64,000 nt of DNA, taken from assembly GCA_021442155.1 (NCBI GenBank), contig CM038216.1, forward strand, positions 160,007,983-160,071,982, in the 5' to 3' direction. The notes under the pieces were generated by a model. That model was not told where the DNA came from. It saw only the letters and a program-made list of their open reading frames with translations, and ran no database searches. The DNA is from Cymbidium sinense. Taxonomy: Eukaryota > Streptophyta > Magnoliopsida > Asparagales > Orchidaceae. Both the position numbers and the translations under genes were made by a program. Positions 35,928 to 48,060 of this stretch are shown one piece after another (within the stretch, counting starts at the first letter, position 1; the number at the start of each line of letters is the position of its first letter).

Positions 35928-38549
35928 GAATATAGGAGTAGCTAAGATGATCTAGGAGGCAAGAACTATGAGCAAAGGAGATGAAATTCACGTACATTAT
36001 GCATAATTGCTAGTTTTTTGTAACCTATTTGTGAATAGAAGTTAGAATTACATTGAATTTATGTAAGGCCCAAATGACTTTCTTTATTTTTATTGGAAAT
36101 ATATTTATAAACCTACTTGCATCATATCTTTACTAGTCTTTTACAAAAACTTTAATTTATTTGAGTGTTTAAATTACAATGTATTTTTTATTTTGATGTG
36201 ACTTTTCTAGAAATCACATACTAGGATAAGCTCATTGTAATAATTTTTTTATATTTTTATGTTAAGTTTTAATCTATTTCTAAAATTATTTTTGAATATA
36301 AATCTTACATTAGATTAAAACATTTTAGTTATCATTATCATTTTGTGTCCATCAAAAAGACAACTAACACAATTCTTTAACTTATAAATTATGATATGGT
36401 ATTTTTATCATACAATAAGATGCAATCACTTTAGGACAAATAACTTTGCATTCCTACACATCACAAAGAGTATTCTTACTCAATTATATATTTCCCTACA
36501 CCATGATAATTAAAATTAAATATGACTAACTGGATGTTTAAAAATGTGCTTAAGTGATTGCAGTCCAAATATATAATAGATTGTAAGAATAGTAAGTACC
36601 TTTGCCTTGTATTGTCAAATATCCTTCTCTTATCTTTTTGAGGTATTTCTTTTTTACTTCTACGTAAGTTTATCTTTCAAGAAATTAGTTGGGTTTAAAA
36701 TGACTCTTCTAAATAATACAACAAAGTATCTCACCATTAGGATTGTCCACCTACATGGCTAAGTGATATCAAACTCAATAACTAGGGATGAGGAATTCCT
36801 AAAATCTTGATTAGGTTATATTTATTTGTTGAATTGCTTAGCATATCTAATATTTTTTTGGCTCATTCACTCTTATTAACTTATAGTGATCCAATAGTCT
36901 TTTTTTTTTGAGTTTTCATAGAAAATTTATTTTCCACTTAATTAAAAGAACTCACCCTATTCCTTATGAGTAGATTTACATCGGGTATAAAATATCATTT
37001 TTGGGTGATAATGTTTAAACCATACTTCATTTCATAATATTTTCAATAAGAAAACAAGAATGCTTTTATTTGAGAGTATCATTTAGAGGTGTTTGAGAGT
37101 TTAATTAACTATAAGATATATTCTCTTTAAAAATTTGATGAATTGGATTCTCTTTATTTTAAAATTTTTAATTTATAATATAAATTTCTTAAGTCATTTA
37201 TAATAGTTGAAATAAAATTAATTAATTGTTCTTACATAATTGGACCTTTGTTCTTATCTTTCTTTTGGTGAATCTTCTATAGAAAATACATCTTAAAATT
37301 ATCCCATTTCTTCTAATAATATTATAATATAAAATCTAATTATCTAACATTTTATGATTGTTTGTGATATTATTATTTTTCATAATGAGTACATGCGTTA
37401 AAATTCTGTAAAATTATACTTTTACATTGGAGGGTTTTCAATTGAATCATCTTAATAATTAGAGTTTTCATTGTAGAAAAAAATTGAGTTTTTAGGCTAT
37501 TCTTCTAAAGCAAAGCATATGATGTTTGCACCATTGATGTGACTTATGTTGGATATATAAGAGATAAGCTACACAAAATGATGCAATTATATGTTGGTAG
37601 ATTGACTAGTAATTTATAAACAGGCATGAATAGTCATTTATATTTATAAATGATGGCATGCAAGCTAAAATTGATACAATGAGAAATTATGTTTTAATTT
37701 TTTATGAGAAAATTTATGTGAAAATGTGCCTCAATCTACTAGCTTGCTTTCAAATAGTGTTTTTGGTGCAACTCTCTCTAAAGGTCAATCCATAAAAAAT
37801 TAGCAAATTTGTTTTTGATGGATTTGTAAACATTAGAAATCATCACCAATAGGTTTTGTTATAATGAATAGAAATTTGATAAGAATACTATTTTTATAAG
37901 ATTTGTTTGGTGAAGTGTATGCTAATAGTGTTGTAGGCAATTTTCCTTGGGAACAACATCATGATTTTCACTTGTAACTCCTTCTATTTTATTATTTAAA
38001 AATATTGAAAGTAAATTTAAAAAAAGTTTTATAATTATATTTATCATAAAATTTAGATTGGAGTGTAGAATTCCATTCCAAATTTTCTTTTAGACTAGAC
38101 TATTTATGGCTAATGTTTCATGAAAAAATGACTTATAATAAATTTGTAAAATATTATGATATATTTTGTCATTTGTAAACAAATTAAATTATAACACTAA
38201 ATATCAATTTATATTCACATATTTAAAGAAAAACATTTGCAATGCTTGCAACCTTCTTATTGTTTAAAAACAGACATAAAACATGAAGACAAATGAATCT
38301 TAAATTTACCTAATTGTCGGTTTTAAACTTTTTTTTATCTATGATGATAAATGATAAACAATGGGAAATTATATGTGACAATATTTATAATATTTATGCA
38401 TTAAATCTTAAACATTACAAATTTAGGCAACATTGTTCTCACACAGTTAAACATGTTTACTTGTCAAATACACCTCTATTTGATGGCTTCCATAGAAGCA
38501 CAAAAACATCATACTTATTATTTTCTTTATTATTGCCAAAAGTTACAAC
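35928..38549. other. AT-rich intergenic region, nothing recognised
   Basis: Lies between the P-family repeat and the 3' end of the terpene synthase. It has no domain-bearing ORF, no clear repeat with another part of the window, and no RNA gene. The ORF at 38314-38619 overlaps the terpene synthase stop on the other strand and has no features of a gene. AATAAA on the minus strand at 38531-38526 could be a poly(A) signal, though it is very close to the stop. Confidence 0.4.
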
Positions 38550-40180
38550 TCAACCCTTCAAATTACTTATCAAAATAGGTTCAATTAACACAAATTTTAT
38601 GCTTTCTTTCATTTTTTGATCTGAATGAGTGTATAAGTCTTTACCAAGATAGATAAACTCATTAAATCGTGCAAGATTAAATATTGGCCAAATCAAAGAC
38701 AATGGGAGCTTGATATTCATGATAAATTCCTTATTTATGACTTTCCAAGCATTATTGGACATCTCTAATAGCTTCTCGCATGCTTCTTCCTTAGAACATT
38801 CATGCTCCATGGCATAGCAGTGATAGCTGAAGCAACATGATTTCTCTTTTGTTCGAGCTAAAACAAAATTAAATTTGTAAAATGAATTATATATTTCAAT
38901 GTAAATGAATTGAAAATGATAGCCAAGTTTGGTAATTTTGTTACCTCATAAGAGACAATATCATTCATAAGCCTTCCAATTAAACAAGAAGCTTTAATGA
39001 TCTCTGGGAGGCTTGTAACCCATTCAAAAGCATCTCTAGAGATCATCTCTTCCATACCAATATAAGAGGCACATGTGAGAAATGAATAGCCAGCAGTTAT
39101 AAGTGTGATACTCAAATGTTCATCAAGCTTTGGTATGTAGGATGTATTGGCCCATATTGCTTCTTGAAGATATGCATTTGCTATCTTCTTTAGCTGTATT
39201 TATAAAAAAATTTTAAAAGTAGCTCAAAAACTAACCAAAACAAATTATTTAATATTATTTATCTTTATTTTATCCTTCAAAACAAAGTAACATTTTTATA
39301 TTTCAAATCAAAATAGTTGGTTTTCATCATTTATAGGAACTTTCTATTGTTTAAGAATTAAATTCATGCACCCTCAATTAAAATTATCTTAATATATAAT
39401 CAGCAATGCTTATCTTTGTATAAACTTTATATCATATGGTTGAAACAAGTTATTTTAAGATTGAACTCCAATAATATAAGCTACCTCATCTTTAAGATAT
39501 TTCAATCGAAATGAATTTTGCTCTTGGGCTAGCTCAACTTCCATTTCTGTAAATGTTTTAATAATCGAGAGGAAGCAATGTTGCATGTACTCGGGTAATT
39601 TTCTTGCACCTTCAATTTCCCATCTGAAATGATGAGAGAAGAATCACTTTTCTAAGCTAACAAATACATAAAAAAAAGTAGCTTGTCTTTATAGATATAT
39701 GCATATTAGGATGAAAGTTCATTGAGTTTTTAAAAATATTGAAGAGTTTTAGACATCATTTACTACTATATAAAATTTTAACAAACAATCGTGTTACCTC
39801 TGTATTGCATTTGTGAGCAAATAAAGTTCCTCCAATGTTCCATAAACATCATATATATCATCAAGTATGGACAATTGTGTTAGACACTTTGTCAACATCA
39901 CTCTGGCACGTGAATAATATGGCTCAAAATATACTGAAAGTACCCAAAAATAGCACTCTATTAATCGGTCACGAGCAAATGGTAGTCTTTTTGCCAAGCC
40001 TATGCTTTCCCACCACCTAGATCGAAATAATAGTTATGAATTTATGACACTATTATTATTTATAGGATGCAATCATGAAATGGTTAATGTAAAGCAAGCT
40101 TTTTATAGTTCAAAACTGGTAATCATATATTAGATAAATTTATTTTAAAATCCATAACACAAAATCATAGATAACCTAAA

Positions 40181-40248
<68 letters not shown>

Positions 40249-41808
40249 TTATGAACAAACTTACATGGATAATTTTGTGCCTCCTCTTGATGTATTGCTT
40301 GCAAAGAAATGAAATCCAATTTTGCAAATTCCAGAAGAACTTCATTGAAGTTAGCATCTTGTTCAAATATTGATAAATAAATTCTAGTCTTTATCCTATC
40401 TGTTCTTTTGAAAAGTGGAATTTCCATAGAAGTTGACACAATCAATGCCAAGTGTGGCTCCAATTCACATTTCATTGACATGAGATGAGCCTTAGAGAAT
40501 TTAATAGCTTTGTCGAGTATCTCTTCAGCAGGCATTGCAAGATGTGAAGCTTCATATAAGCTCAACAAAGCCTTTGTATTAGAGCTAAAGCAATCTTTGA
40601 AGTCTCCCTTCTCATCCAAAAACTTGTTAAAAACATCTGAAGCATAAAAAAATGATAAATACATGTTTTCTCTTTTCACGATTTTCAAAGCATGTAAATA
40701 TCGTTATATAAATGGAATTCTACAAATATATTCGATTGCACAAGTAAACATAAATGCAGTTAACTTAAAAAAATAAATTTTGATGACTATGTTGATGTTT
40801 GACCACACAGATTAATATAAGTAAGAATGAAAATTAAAATTTTAAAAGTAATGATTTACCCGAAGGAATATGATATCGTTGTTGCCTTAACAATCTAAAA
40901 CGGAGAGCAACTGTGTAGAGATCATTATCATCATAAGAAGTCTTGAATAAAAGCATAATGCTTCGTTGATTTCCTGTTCAAAGTGATAGCCCACTCCAAG
41001 ACGTTGGATTGTGTCAATCAACTCCATAGTTTGTAGAGAATCTGCTATGTTTTTGAACATTTGGATTATGTGAACCTTGAGCTCATCCTTCCTTGTTTTT
41101 TGCGATGCCTTCGAGTTTATGAAAACGAAGATGATCAGTTAATCTTCCAAACATATTAATGTCATTCATTCCGAAAGGAATTTGGGGTCTAATGGTTTTA
41201 TATTTAAAATATTATTAAATAGATTAAAATTATAGTACATCGAAAAAAGTGAGAAAATTACTCGGGCAATTGTTACTTTTTTTTCACTCATAAATTAAAC
41301 TATTTTGCAAGTCAGTTCAGACGTGCGAAGATTCTATAACGAAGTCATTTAGTTAGATTAAATTCTGAATGACATATTCGCTGCTATTGTACTTTTTTTT
41401 ATTAAAATACATCTTTTATTCATGAAGTTTGAGTATATATTGTTTAGGGTTTCATCTTGTGTTATAACGAAGAAATTTAGATCAAATACTTTTGGATAAA
41501 TAATTTAAGAATATAAGAGAGATAATTCTAACAATTATTATAGCTAAATATATTATTTATATTTACTATATTATTAATATTTCTTCTAGTATATTACAAA
41601 GTGATTAATGATATTATAGAAAGTAATATTATAGATATTATGAGAAGTAATTGATGCATCATAGATAAAGAAAAAGAGAAATCACTAGTTCAATGGATGA
41701 AGCAGGATTATAAGAAAGGAAGTAATCTCCCCAAACACTCGGGTGATAATCAGCACTCTGTCGAACAGACTGAAATGAGGGGAGAAGAGAAGATTTGAGA
41801 GTCTCCAT
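38550..41808 (-). pseudogene. Terpene synthase (TPS-a/sesquiterpene-like), frameshifted
   Basis: Seven exons on the minus strand: 41808-41686, 41108-40860, 40636-40265, 40016-39798, 39623-39485, 39193-38945 and 38857-38550. They total about 552 codons, the length of cytosolic sesquiterpene synthases. Exon sizes 219, 139 and 249 for exons 4-6 are those usual in plant TPS genes. The protein starts METLKSSLLPS, with no plastid transit peptide, then RQSADYHPSVW, an RRx8W motif with the second Arg changed to Gln. RDR and DDIYD (about residues 300-304) lie in exon 4. NDIVSYE plus LE across the exon 6/7 junction forms an intact NSE/DTE metal-binding motif. Lesions: one base is missing near 40957-40962 in exon 2 (EAL before LLFKTSYDDNDLY), one near 38819-38822 in exon 7 (HVASAIT before CYAMEHE), and exon 3 joins exon 4 one base out of phase. 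The likely ancestral reaction is cyclisation of farnesyl diphosphate; the product cannot be predicted. Confidence 0.85.
40183..40249. repeat. (AT)n microsatellite in terpene synthase intron 3
   Basis: A nearly pure AT run broken once by GT at 40239-40240. It begins 15 bases inside the intron from the exon 3 donor. Reading through it gives the meaningless YIYIYI tail of the open frame, so exon 3 really ends at about 40265. Confidence 0.95.
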
Positions 41809-41872
41809 TAATCTTCCTGGAGATGAGAAATTAAAAGACTTATGTCGATGATAGATATGCTTTGGTAGGTGT

Positions 41873-41880
41873 TATTTATA
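41873..41880 (-). promoter_or_regulatory. TATA box upstream of the terpene synthase
   Basis: On the minus strand CTATAAATAACACC contains TATAAATA, 65-72 bases before the ATG at 41808. This is a normal distance for a plant core promoter with a short 5' leader. The sequence further upstream was not resolved into known elements. Confidence 0.5.
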
Positions 41881-43014
41881 GTTGAGATTTCTCATAATAA
41901 TCTTTCATGTTTTGTTGCGGCATTTACATAAAGAGTGAGACAAAGTTATAGATGCCTTATAATTCATCAGGAATATTTCCATTTGCCGCAACATTTGTCA
42001 GAAGATGATATAGAAAATAACACAAACGAGACTGTAAAAATTTTAATTAATTCATCAGGATGATTGTTTTTTTTAATAGATTGTTTTTGTTGGCAACCTG
42101 TCAAATTATCCCTATAGTTTTTAATAAAGCCTGTCTTGTCCTGCTACTGATTTTGACTGAGCATATTGGTGCAAAAGATTCTTCTCTTGGAGCGAGGCAA
42201 AGCTAGTTTTGAGAATCAAAGAAAATTGCCTCTCATTCAATATTACGAGATACATCTTTGATCTTAAGAACAAAACAACCTATTAATATTATTATGAAGT
42301 ATTCTTCATAAAATGTTCAAAATCTTAAGCTATTAAGATAAAGGAAGAAATTAAGAAAGTGAATTGCATGAAATTTTCTTGAATTTTGACAACGTCCTCA
42401 TCAATTTTATCGCCCAAGAATTGTGCAGTATCATCATAGTCATTGATATCAACAATTTTAGAATTTAATGAAGGCTTTGGTTGGGATCTCTTTTATTTTT
42501 TCTATTTTTTATTTTTATATTTTCTATTTTTTATTTTTTTTATTTATATTTTGATTCAAAATAAAATATGTTTGATATTAATATTTTTAGTATTAATTAT
42601 AGTAAAAATGTATAAAAATTTCGAAAAATAGTTCATAGCATTTTTAAAAATAATACAATTTAATTTTAAAATTATAAAAAATGCTTAAAAATATACTGAA
42701 TAAATATATTTTAGAAAATAAAATTGATCTCAAATAAGACCAGAATAATTATGATGGCAAGTTTTAATCTTTCAAGATAATCATACAATTTGTACAAGAT
42801 ACTATTATTAAAAAGATTATGAATGGTGATTTCTATCCGCTAATTTTTAGAAAGTTAGATTCATTCATACCACATGCAGTCATATTTATTAATGATTTTG
42901 AGTTCTTTCCAATTTCGTATTCAGTAGATCATATACATTTTTTCCTTAGCCGCAATGTGAAAGGTTCAGGGAGACCCTCCCACAAAGATTAATCAACCCA
43001 ATTTAGCCAAATAT
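41881..43014. other. Terpene synthase upstream region, no gene
   Basis: Contains a T-rich low-complexity stretch at 42480-42560 that creates a spurious 62-codon ORF. No transcription unit is recognised. The promoter of the terpene synthase would lie in the first few hundred bases. Confidence 0.4.
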
Positions 43015-43228
43015 TGACAACTAGAGGTTGATATGGTAATATCAAACAATGATAAGTGAACATTATAAGTAGTATAACCAATTATGGCAAACTATCTGCT
43101 GTTATCTAAATCTTAGCCATAGGATTGTAACTGATAACATCCTCACAGTTGCTGGATAACAAACTCTTTGTATAAATGTATCGTAATCTAATATCTACAG
43201 AGACTAATATTACTATCATTTTTTTGTT
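43015..43228 (+). mobile_element. 5' LTR of a small Ty1-copia element, left portion
   Basis: The sequence has a TATA box (TATAAATG at 43171-43178) and runs to the Mutator-like insertion at 43229. After that insertion it resumes at 49414 and reaches a primer-binding site at 49446. It is therefore the upstream part of a copia LTR split by the insertion. The left end is uncertain; TGACAACTAG at 43015 is one possible start. Confidence 0.45.
43221..43228 (+). repeat. Target-site duplication of the MULE, left copy
   Basis: TTTTTGTT precedes the GGGGCATTTA terminus and is repeated at 49414-49421 directly after the other terminus. It is 8 bp as read; Mutator elements usually make 9, and the T-run allows slippage of one base. 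Confidence 0.75.
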
Positions 43229-43425
43229 GGGGCATTTACAGCACAACCACTTAAAATCTTTTAATTTACAGCACAACCACCCAAACCTTTGTATTTACAG
43301 CACAACCACCCTATTCCATTTAAGATCACAAAACAGCCATGGGAAACCCTATCTATCTCTCACTTTCGTTCCCGCCGTCTCCGCGTTGACTTTTGTAAAG
43401 GGCATCGCAGAGTCCGTCTCTACTG
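43229..43425 (+). repeat. Left TIR with three sub-repeats
   Basis: Contains TTACAGCACAACCAC three times, starting near 43236, 43265 and 43294, spaced about 29 bp. The right TIR (49413 to about 49205) has the matching set in reverse, partly as TATAGCACAACCAC. Repeated words in TIRs are often transposase or regulatory binding sites; that role is inferred. Confidence 0.8.
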
Positions 43426-43787
43426 ACTTTCGTCGTGTTACTCCATCCCGTCTCCGTGGTAGGTTGTTCACTCGTCACTTCGCCATTTTCGCGCTCAAAA
43501 GCCCCCTTTATCGTTCCCTCTCGACCGCGTGGAAAATCTCTGCGTGGAGTCCCCTCTATCTACTATCTACATTTGCCTCCTTCCCACACGTGAAGCTCTC
43601 CATTGTGTTCTTTGTTGTCACCTCACTACTAAGGTGAGCCCACCATTTAGGTAATTTTTGGCGGCATACAAAACATGATAAAGATATTTTTGGGTTGGCT
43701 GTTGAAACAGGACTACAAAGAGAAATGCTAACGTTTCTTTTTAACCTCTTTATTCTAAATCATATTTGTATTGTAGAGATTGAAATC

Positions 43788-45720
43788 ATGTCGCGTGGTG
43801 GAGATGATTTCTTAAATTTTCAAAATATGGATGTTTTTTATTCTTCTTTAATGCTAGAAGAACATTATTTTAGCTCTACTAGTACTGATATATCTATAGA
43901 TGACCTTGGTCCATATACTAATGATCACTCTTTGAGCCAAACTATTCATGATATCTCTTTGATAGTAGGAACACAATTTGATTACTCTGTGAGTTTGCGG
44001 CAATTTCTTCGATCTAAGTCTATTGCTGAGAATTTTGGTATGAAGTTTAAGGCTAGTGATAAAAGAAGGATTATTGCAACTTGTTCTTATGTTGGATGCT
44101 CGTGGAGAGTACGAGCTTCAATGTGTGCTGATGGTAAAACATTCAAATGAGAAAATTAGAAACTTTGCAAGTATATTCAGGCATCAACAGAGTTAGTAAT
44201 TGGCAACAACTAATTGGGTGGCTCATGAAATACAAGAATTGGTGAAAAAATATCCAGACATACCTCCAAAATAACTAAAGAATACTTTAGAAACTAAATA
44301 TGGATTATCATTATCATATATGAAATTATGGTGATCAAGGTAATTAGCTTGAGAGAATATTTTTGGCTCAATTGAAGATAATTACACTTGGGTTCCTGCA
44401 TTGAGAGCAGAGCTTGTAGAAAGAAATCCTAGTTCTCACATAATATTTTACTATAATTATAAGGATAACTCATTTGAAAGATTCAGTGTCAGTTTCAATG
44501 TGTGTATTGATAGATTCCTTATTGGTTGTAGGCATCTTGTGGGCATTGGTGCTTGCCATCTTAAGTCTAAGTATCTGGGGGGGTTTCTTTCTACAAATAC
44601 TCTTGAAGGTAATAATGGACTATTTACATTAGCCTTTGCAGTTGTGGAGTCCTAATCTAAGAGATCATGGCAATGGTTTTTATCTAATCTAGCTACATCT
44701 TTTGGGTATGAGGTTAATCCTTTGGCTTTTATTTCAGATATGAAGAAAGGATTGGGTGAGGCAATGAGATGTGTATTTCCCACTACATAACATAGGGTTT
44801 GCATGCATATATGGAAAATATAAAGAAGTACCATCATTGTCATTGAAGCCCAAAAATTCAAAATTTGTTATGGTTTTCCACAAACACTTATAGTAGATAT
44901 GATTTTGATGACAAACTCTTTGAGCTATCTAAATTGAGTCCTCAACTCCATGCTTATTTGACCACTATTCCATATAAATGGTCCAAATGTCAGTTTGATT
45001 CTGAAATTAAAAATCAAACTAATACGAATAATATGTCTGAATCTTTTAACTCTTGGATTGGAGGGGCAAGAGATAAACCTATTGTGGATTTAGTTGACAA
45101 AATTAGAAGTACAATTATGGAGCAAAGGTTAAAACATAAAGTAATGAAAAGTAAGTGGGAATGGATCTTAGTTCCTACTACTGAAGAGCGCATTAGAGAA
45201 GTAACTACAAGAAAGATACAATTTATTATCAAGCAATCAACAACAAGTAAGGCCGAGGTTGAAGAGCATGATGCAAGACATGAAGTAGACATAAAGAATA
45301 AGGAATGCAGCTACAGATTATGGAAAATGATCGACTACCTTGTATTCATGCAATTGCTTTCATTCCCATGAAAGATCTTGCACACTGGGATTTATACATT
45401 GATGAACACTACTACGTAGCAAGGTAATTATGTTTTTCTATAATAAATATATTTTCTGATTTAATAAATATAACTGCAGATACCAAAGGGCCTACGATGG
45501 TGCAATTGCAATGCTACCAGGATGGAGTCAATGGAAAGCACCATATGATGGTCTTCATCTAAGGGTGTCGAATACATTGAGGCCAAGGGGTCGATAAAGA
45601 AGAAGGAGAATGAAAAGCTTTATGGAGACTTAGGGTAGGAAGAGTAAGATGAGCATAAATGTGGGAGATGTAGATGTTGGGGACATCATAGAAACACATG
45701 CAAGAACCCCATCGATTAGT
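43788..45720 (+). pseudogene. MuDR-type MULE transposase, multiply broken
   Basis: The likely start is the ATG at 43788 (MSRGGDDFLNFQNMD), behind a possible 5'-leader intron. Order of parts: the MuDR N-terminal domain with FGMKFKASDKRRIIATCSYV and GCSWRVRAS (44030-44115); TNWVAHEIQELVKKYPDIPPK (about 44209-44272); the MULE transposase core with RFLIGCRHLVGIGACHLKSK and LEGNNGLFTLAFAVVES (44500-44655), FISDMKKGL and VFPTT; TNNMSESFNSWIGGARDKPI (45028-45090); and a SWIM finger, CSYRLWKM then LPCIHAIAF (45307-45370). A zinc knuckle of form CX2CX4HX4C follows at 45660-45701. Frameshifts occur near 44148, 44205 and 45332, with stops at 44653 and 44788. The GACH and EGNNG motifs are kept. Confidence 0.8.
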
Positions 45721-46029
45721 CAAACACATCGATGCCAACAGTCGATTTTGACTCATATGTATCTGAACTAACATATACCACCCTTTGTGCTAGGAAGAAG
45801 CTTCATGTGAGACGTGAGGAGTTTAAACTTACTGATGTTTGATCGAATTGATACCATTCATACATTTTTTGGGAGCCAAATATTTTTGATCCATTATGGT
45901 TCCTTATTTATTTTACCTGGTTTATATGATCTTTTTAGCCTTCATTGCCTTTCTTTTGGTAGTTTGGTTATTCAGGTTTTTTTATCCTTGTTGTGATGGG
46001 AATGGGCTATTATAGTTTTCTGGTGTGAT

Positions 46030-47440
46030 GTACAATCTTTTGTTGTAGGTATTTTCTATGTTGTTTGATTGGGAGGCTGCTGCTTGGTGGGTGCTATGGT
46101 CTCTACCTTGTGGCTTGGGTTTTCTAGAGTTCTGGATTACTATTATTTGGTTAAATTTTTAGATTGGGTTGGCTACTATTATTTTGCTTTGGTTGAATGG
46201 GGGATGCTTGCTGGCTGCTATTTTGCCTTGGTGCCTTCTGGCTGCTTTCTAGGTGCTATGGTCTTTACCTTATGGCTTGGGTTTTTTGGAGTTATGGGTT
46301 ACTATTATATGGTTCAATTTTTTATTGGGTTGGTTTGCTATGCTTTGGATGGGGGCTGCCTTCCGGCTTTTCCTTGGTGTAGGCTAGGTGGCTTTCATTG
46401 CTGGTTTTCTATTCTCTATTGGTGGTAGGATTGGGTTGGTTGCTGCTATTGTTGTTCCTGTTATTTTTTTTTCTATTCTCTGGTAGTTGGTTTGGTGATA
46501 TTTTTTCTTTGGGTGGGTGGCTTTCATAGTCGATTTTCTCTTCTCTATTGGTGGTAAGATTGGGTTGGCTGCTACTATTGCTGCTCCTGTTGTTTTTTTT
46601 CTATTCTCTGGTAGTTGGTTTGGTGATTTTTTTTGCTTTGGTTGGGTGTCTTTCTATTATGGTAGGATTGGGTTGTCTAATATGGTTATTATTTTTTTTC
46701 TCTAGAAGTTGGTTTGGTGATGTTTTTGTTTTTGTTGGGTGGCTTTCATAGATGGTTTTCTAGTCTCTATTAGTAGTAGAATTGGGTTGGCTATTATTTG
46801 CTCTATTATTTTTTTATTTTTGTTTTGTTTTTTTTTGTTCTCTAGAAGTTGGTTTGGTGATGCTTTTTGCTTTGGCTGGTTGGCTTTCATTCTGATTTCT
46901 ATTCTCTATTGGTGGTAGGATTAGGTTGGCTGCTGCTATTGCTGCTCCTATTTTTTTTTTTTGTTCTCTAGAGGTTGGTTTGTGATATTTTTTTTGGCTG
47001 GTGGCTTTTATAATCAGTTTTCTGTTCTCTATTGGTGGACAGATTGGGTTAGCTACTGCTAATGCTGCTCATGTTGCTTTTTTTTTTTGTTCTCTGGAAG
47101 TTGGTTTGGTGATGTTTTTGCTTTGGTTTGGTGCCTTTCATAGCTGATTTTTTTTCTCTTTTGGTGGTAGGATTGGGTTGGTTCGCTATTGATTCTCCCT
47201 TATTTTTTTTTTCTGGAAGTTGGTTTGGTGATGTTTTTGCTTTAGCTGGGTGGCTTTCATAGCCGGTTTCTATTCTATATTGGTGGTAGGATTGGGTTGG
47301 CTACTTCTATTATTGCTCTTATTGCTTTTTTTTTGTTCTTTGGAAGTTGGTTTGGTGATGTTTTTGCTTTGGCTAGGTGGCTTTCGTAGCTAATTTTATT
47401 TTTTTTGCTTTGGCTAGATGGGGGCTGCCTTTTGGTTGTT
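46030..47440. repeat. G/T-rich degenerate tandem array in the MULE
   Basis: Two larger units with GTGCTATGGTCT(C/T)TACCTT start at 46089 and 46253. Then AGTTGGTTTGGTGAT-type words recur at about 46488, 46613, 46707, 46848, 46973, 47097, 47216 and 47345, giving units of 94-141 bp, mostly near 120. Each unit also has TTGGTGGTAGGATTGGGTTGG and a T-run. The small membrane-like ORFs here are translations of the repeats and not treated as genes. Confidence 0.8.
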
Positions 47441-47554
47441 GTTTTGCCTTTGTGGCTACTGCCTTGGTGGGTGTTATGGTCTCTCCTTGACTGAAGGCTT
47501 CAGGAAAGGTAAGTTGGTTGTGATGGCTGTGATGTTTTCTATTTTCTCTCTGGC

Positions 47555-47700
47555 TGGTAGCTACATATGCAATTGTAACCCTCCTATTGGAGATTGGATG
47601 CTCACATATGTTGTTGCCCTCTAAGATCTAGTTGGTTGCTATATATGCACTTATAACCCTCATATTGGAGATTTAATGCTCACATATGTTGTTGCCCCTT
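47555..47700. repeat. Two-unit ~76-bp tandem repeat
   Basis: GATGCTCACATATGTTGTTGCCC-type segments end two units, near 47599-47622 and 47674-47697. Each is preceded by ATATGCA(A/C)TT(G/A)TAACCCTC and TATTGGAGATT. It lies just beyond the G/T-rich array. Confidence 0.7.
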
Positions 47701-47989
47701 GATATAATCTTGATTGAGAACACTTATTACTTTGCTATTTATCTATGATTACTTTTGTTTCAATTAATTGTCCTTATCTTTTATCTAAGTATACTGTAGG
47801 GATCTATTTTAGGTTATGGGACCTTGGAAGTGGTTTATGCTGTTAGCAGAAGCTTCAAGTGTTGTTGTTGAGTTAGTCTTTTTTAATTTTTATTTTCTCT
47901 ATTGCTTTTGATGTAATGGATTTATCTCTTTAGGCTTATTGTAGCTCTTTGAGAAGTAGCTTAGAGATTTATCCCCTTTAAGGACCCTG

Positions 47990-48060
47990 TAACTTTTTAT
48001 TATGGCAATAAAATTCTGCCCCTTTTTAAAAAAATATGTATATATATAAATATATATAAA
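47990..48060 (+). terminator. Possible polyadenylation region
   Basis: CTGTAACTTTTTATTATGGCAATAAAATT, with AATAAA near 48006, is followed by CCCC, T5 and A-rich sequence. This looks like a plant transcript 3' end, possibly of the MULE transposase transcript or of a LINE-like insertion. No transcript evidence is available. Confidence 0.3.

Noticed and set aside
40145..40366. Minus-strand ORF with a long YIYIYI tail
   Set aside because: Product of the (AT)n microsatellite and a wrong-frame reading of terpene synthase exon 3.
43176..43637. 153-codon ORF starting in the copia LTR and crossing the MULE left TIR
   Set aside because: It crosses an insertion junction and translates the TIR sub-repeats; no domain is present.
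46069..46751. Several hydrophobic ORFs resembling multi-pass membrane proteins
   Set aside because: Translations of a G/T-rich tandem array, rich in Gly, Leu, Phe and Trp in every frame; composition alone explains them.
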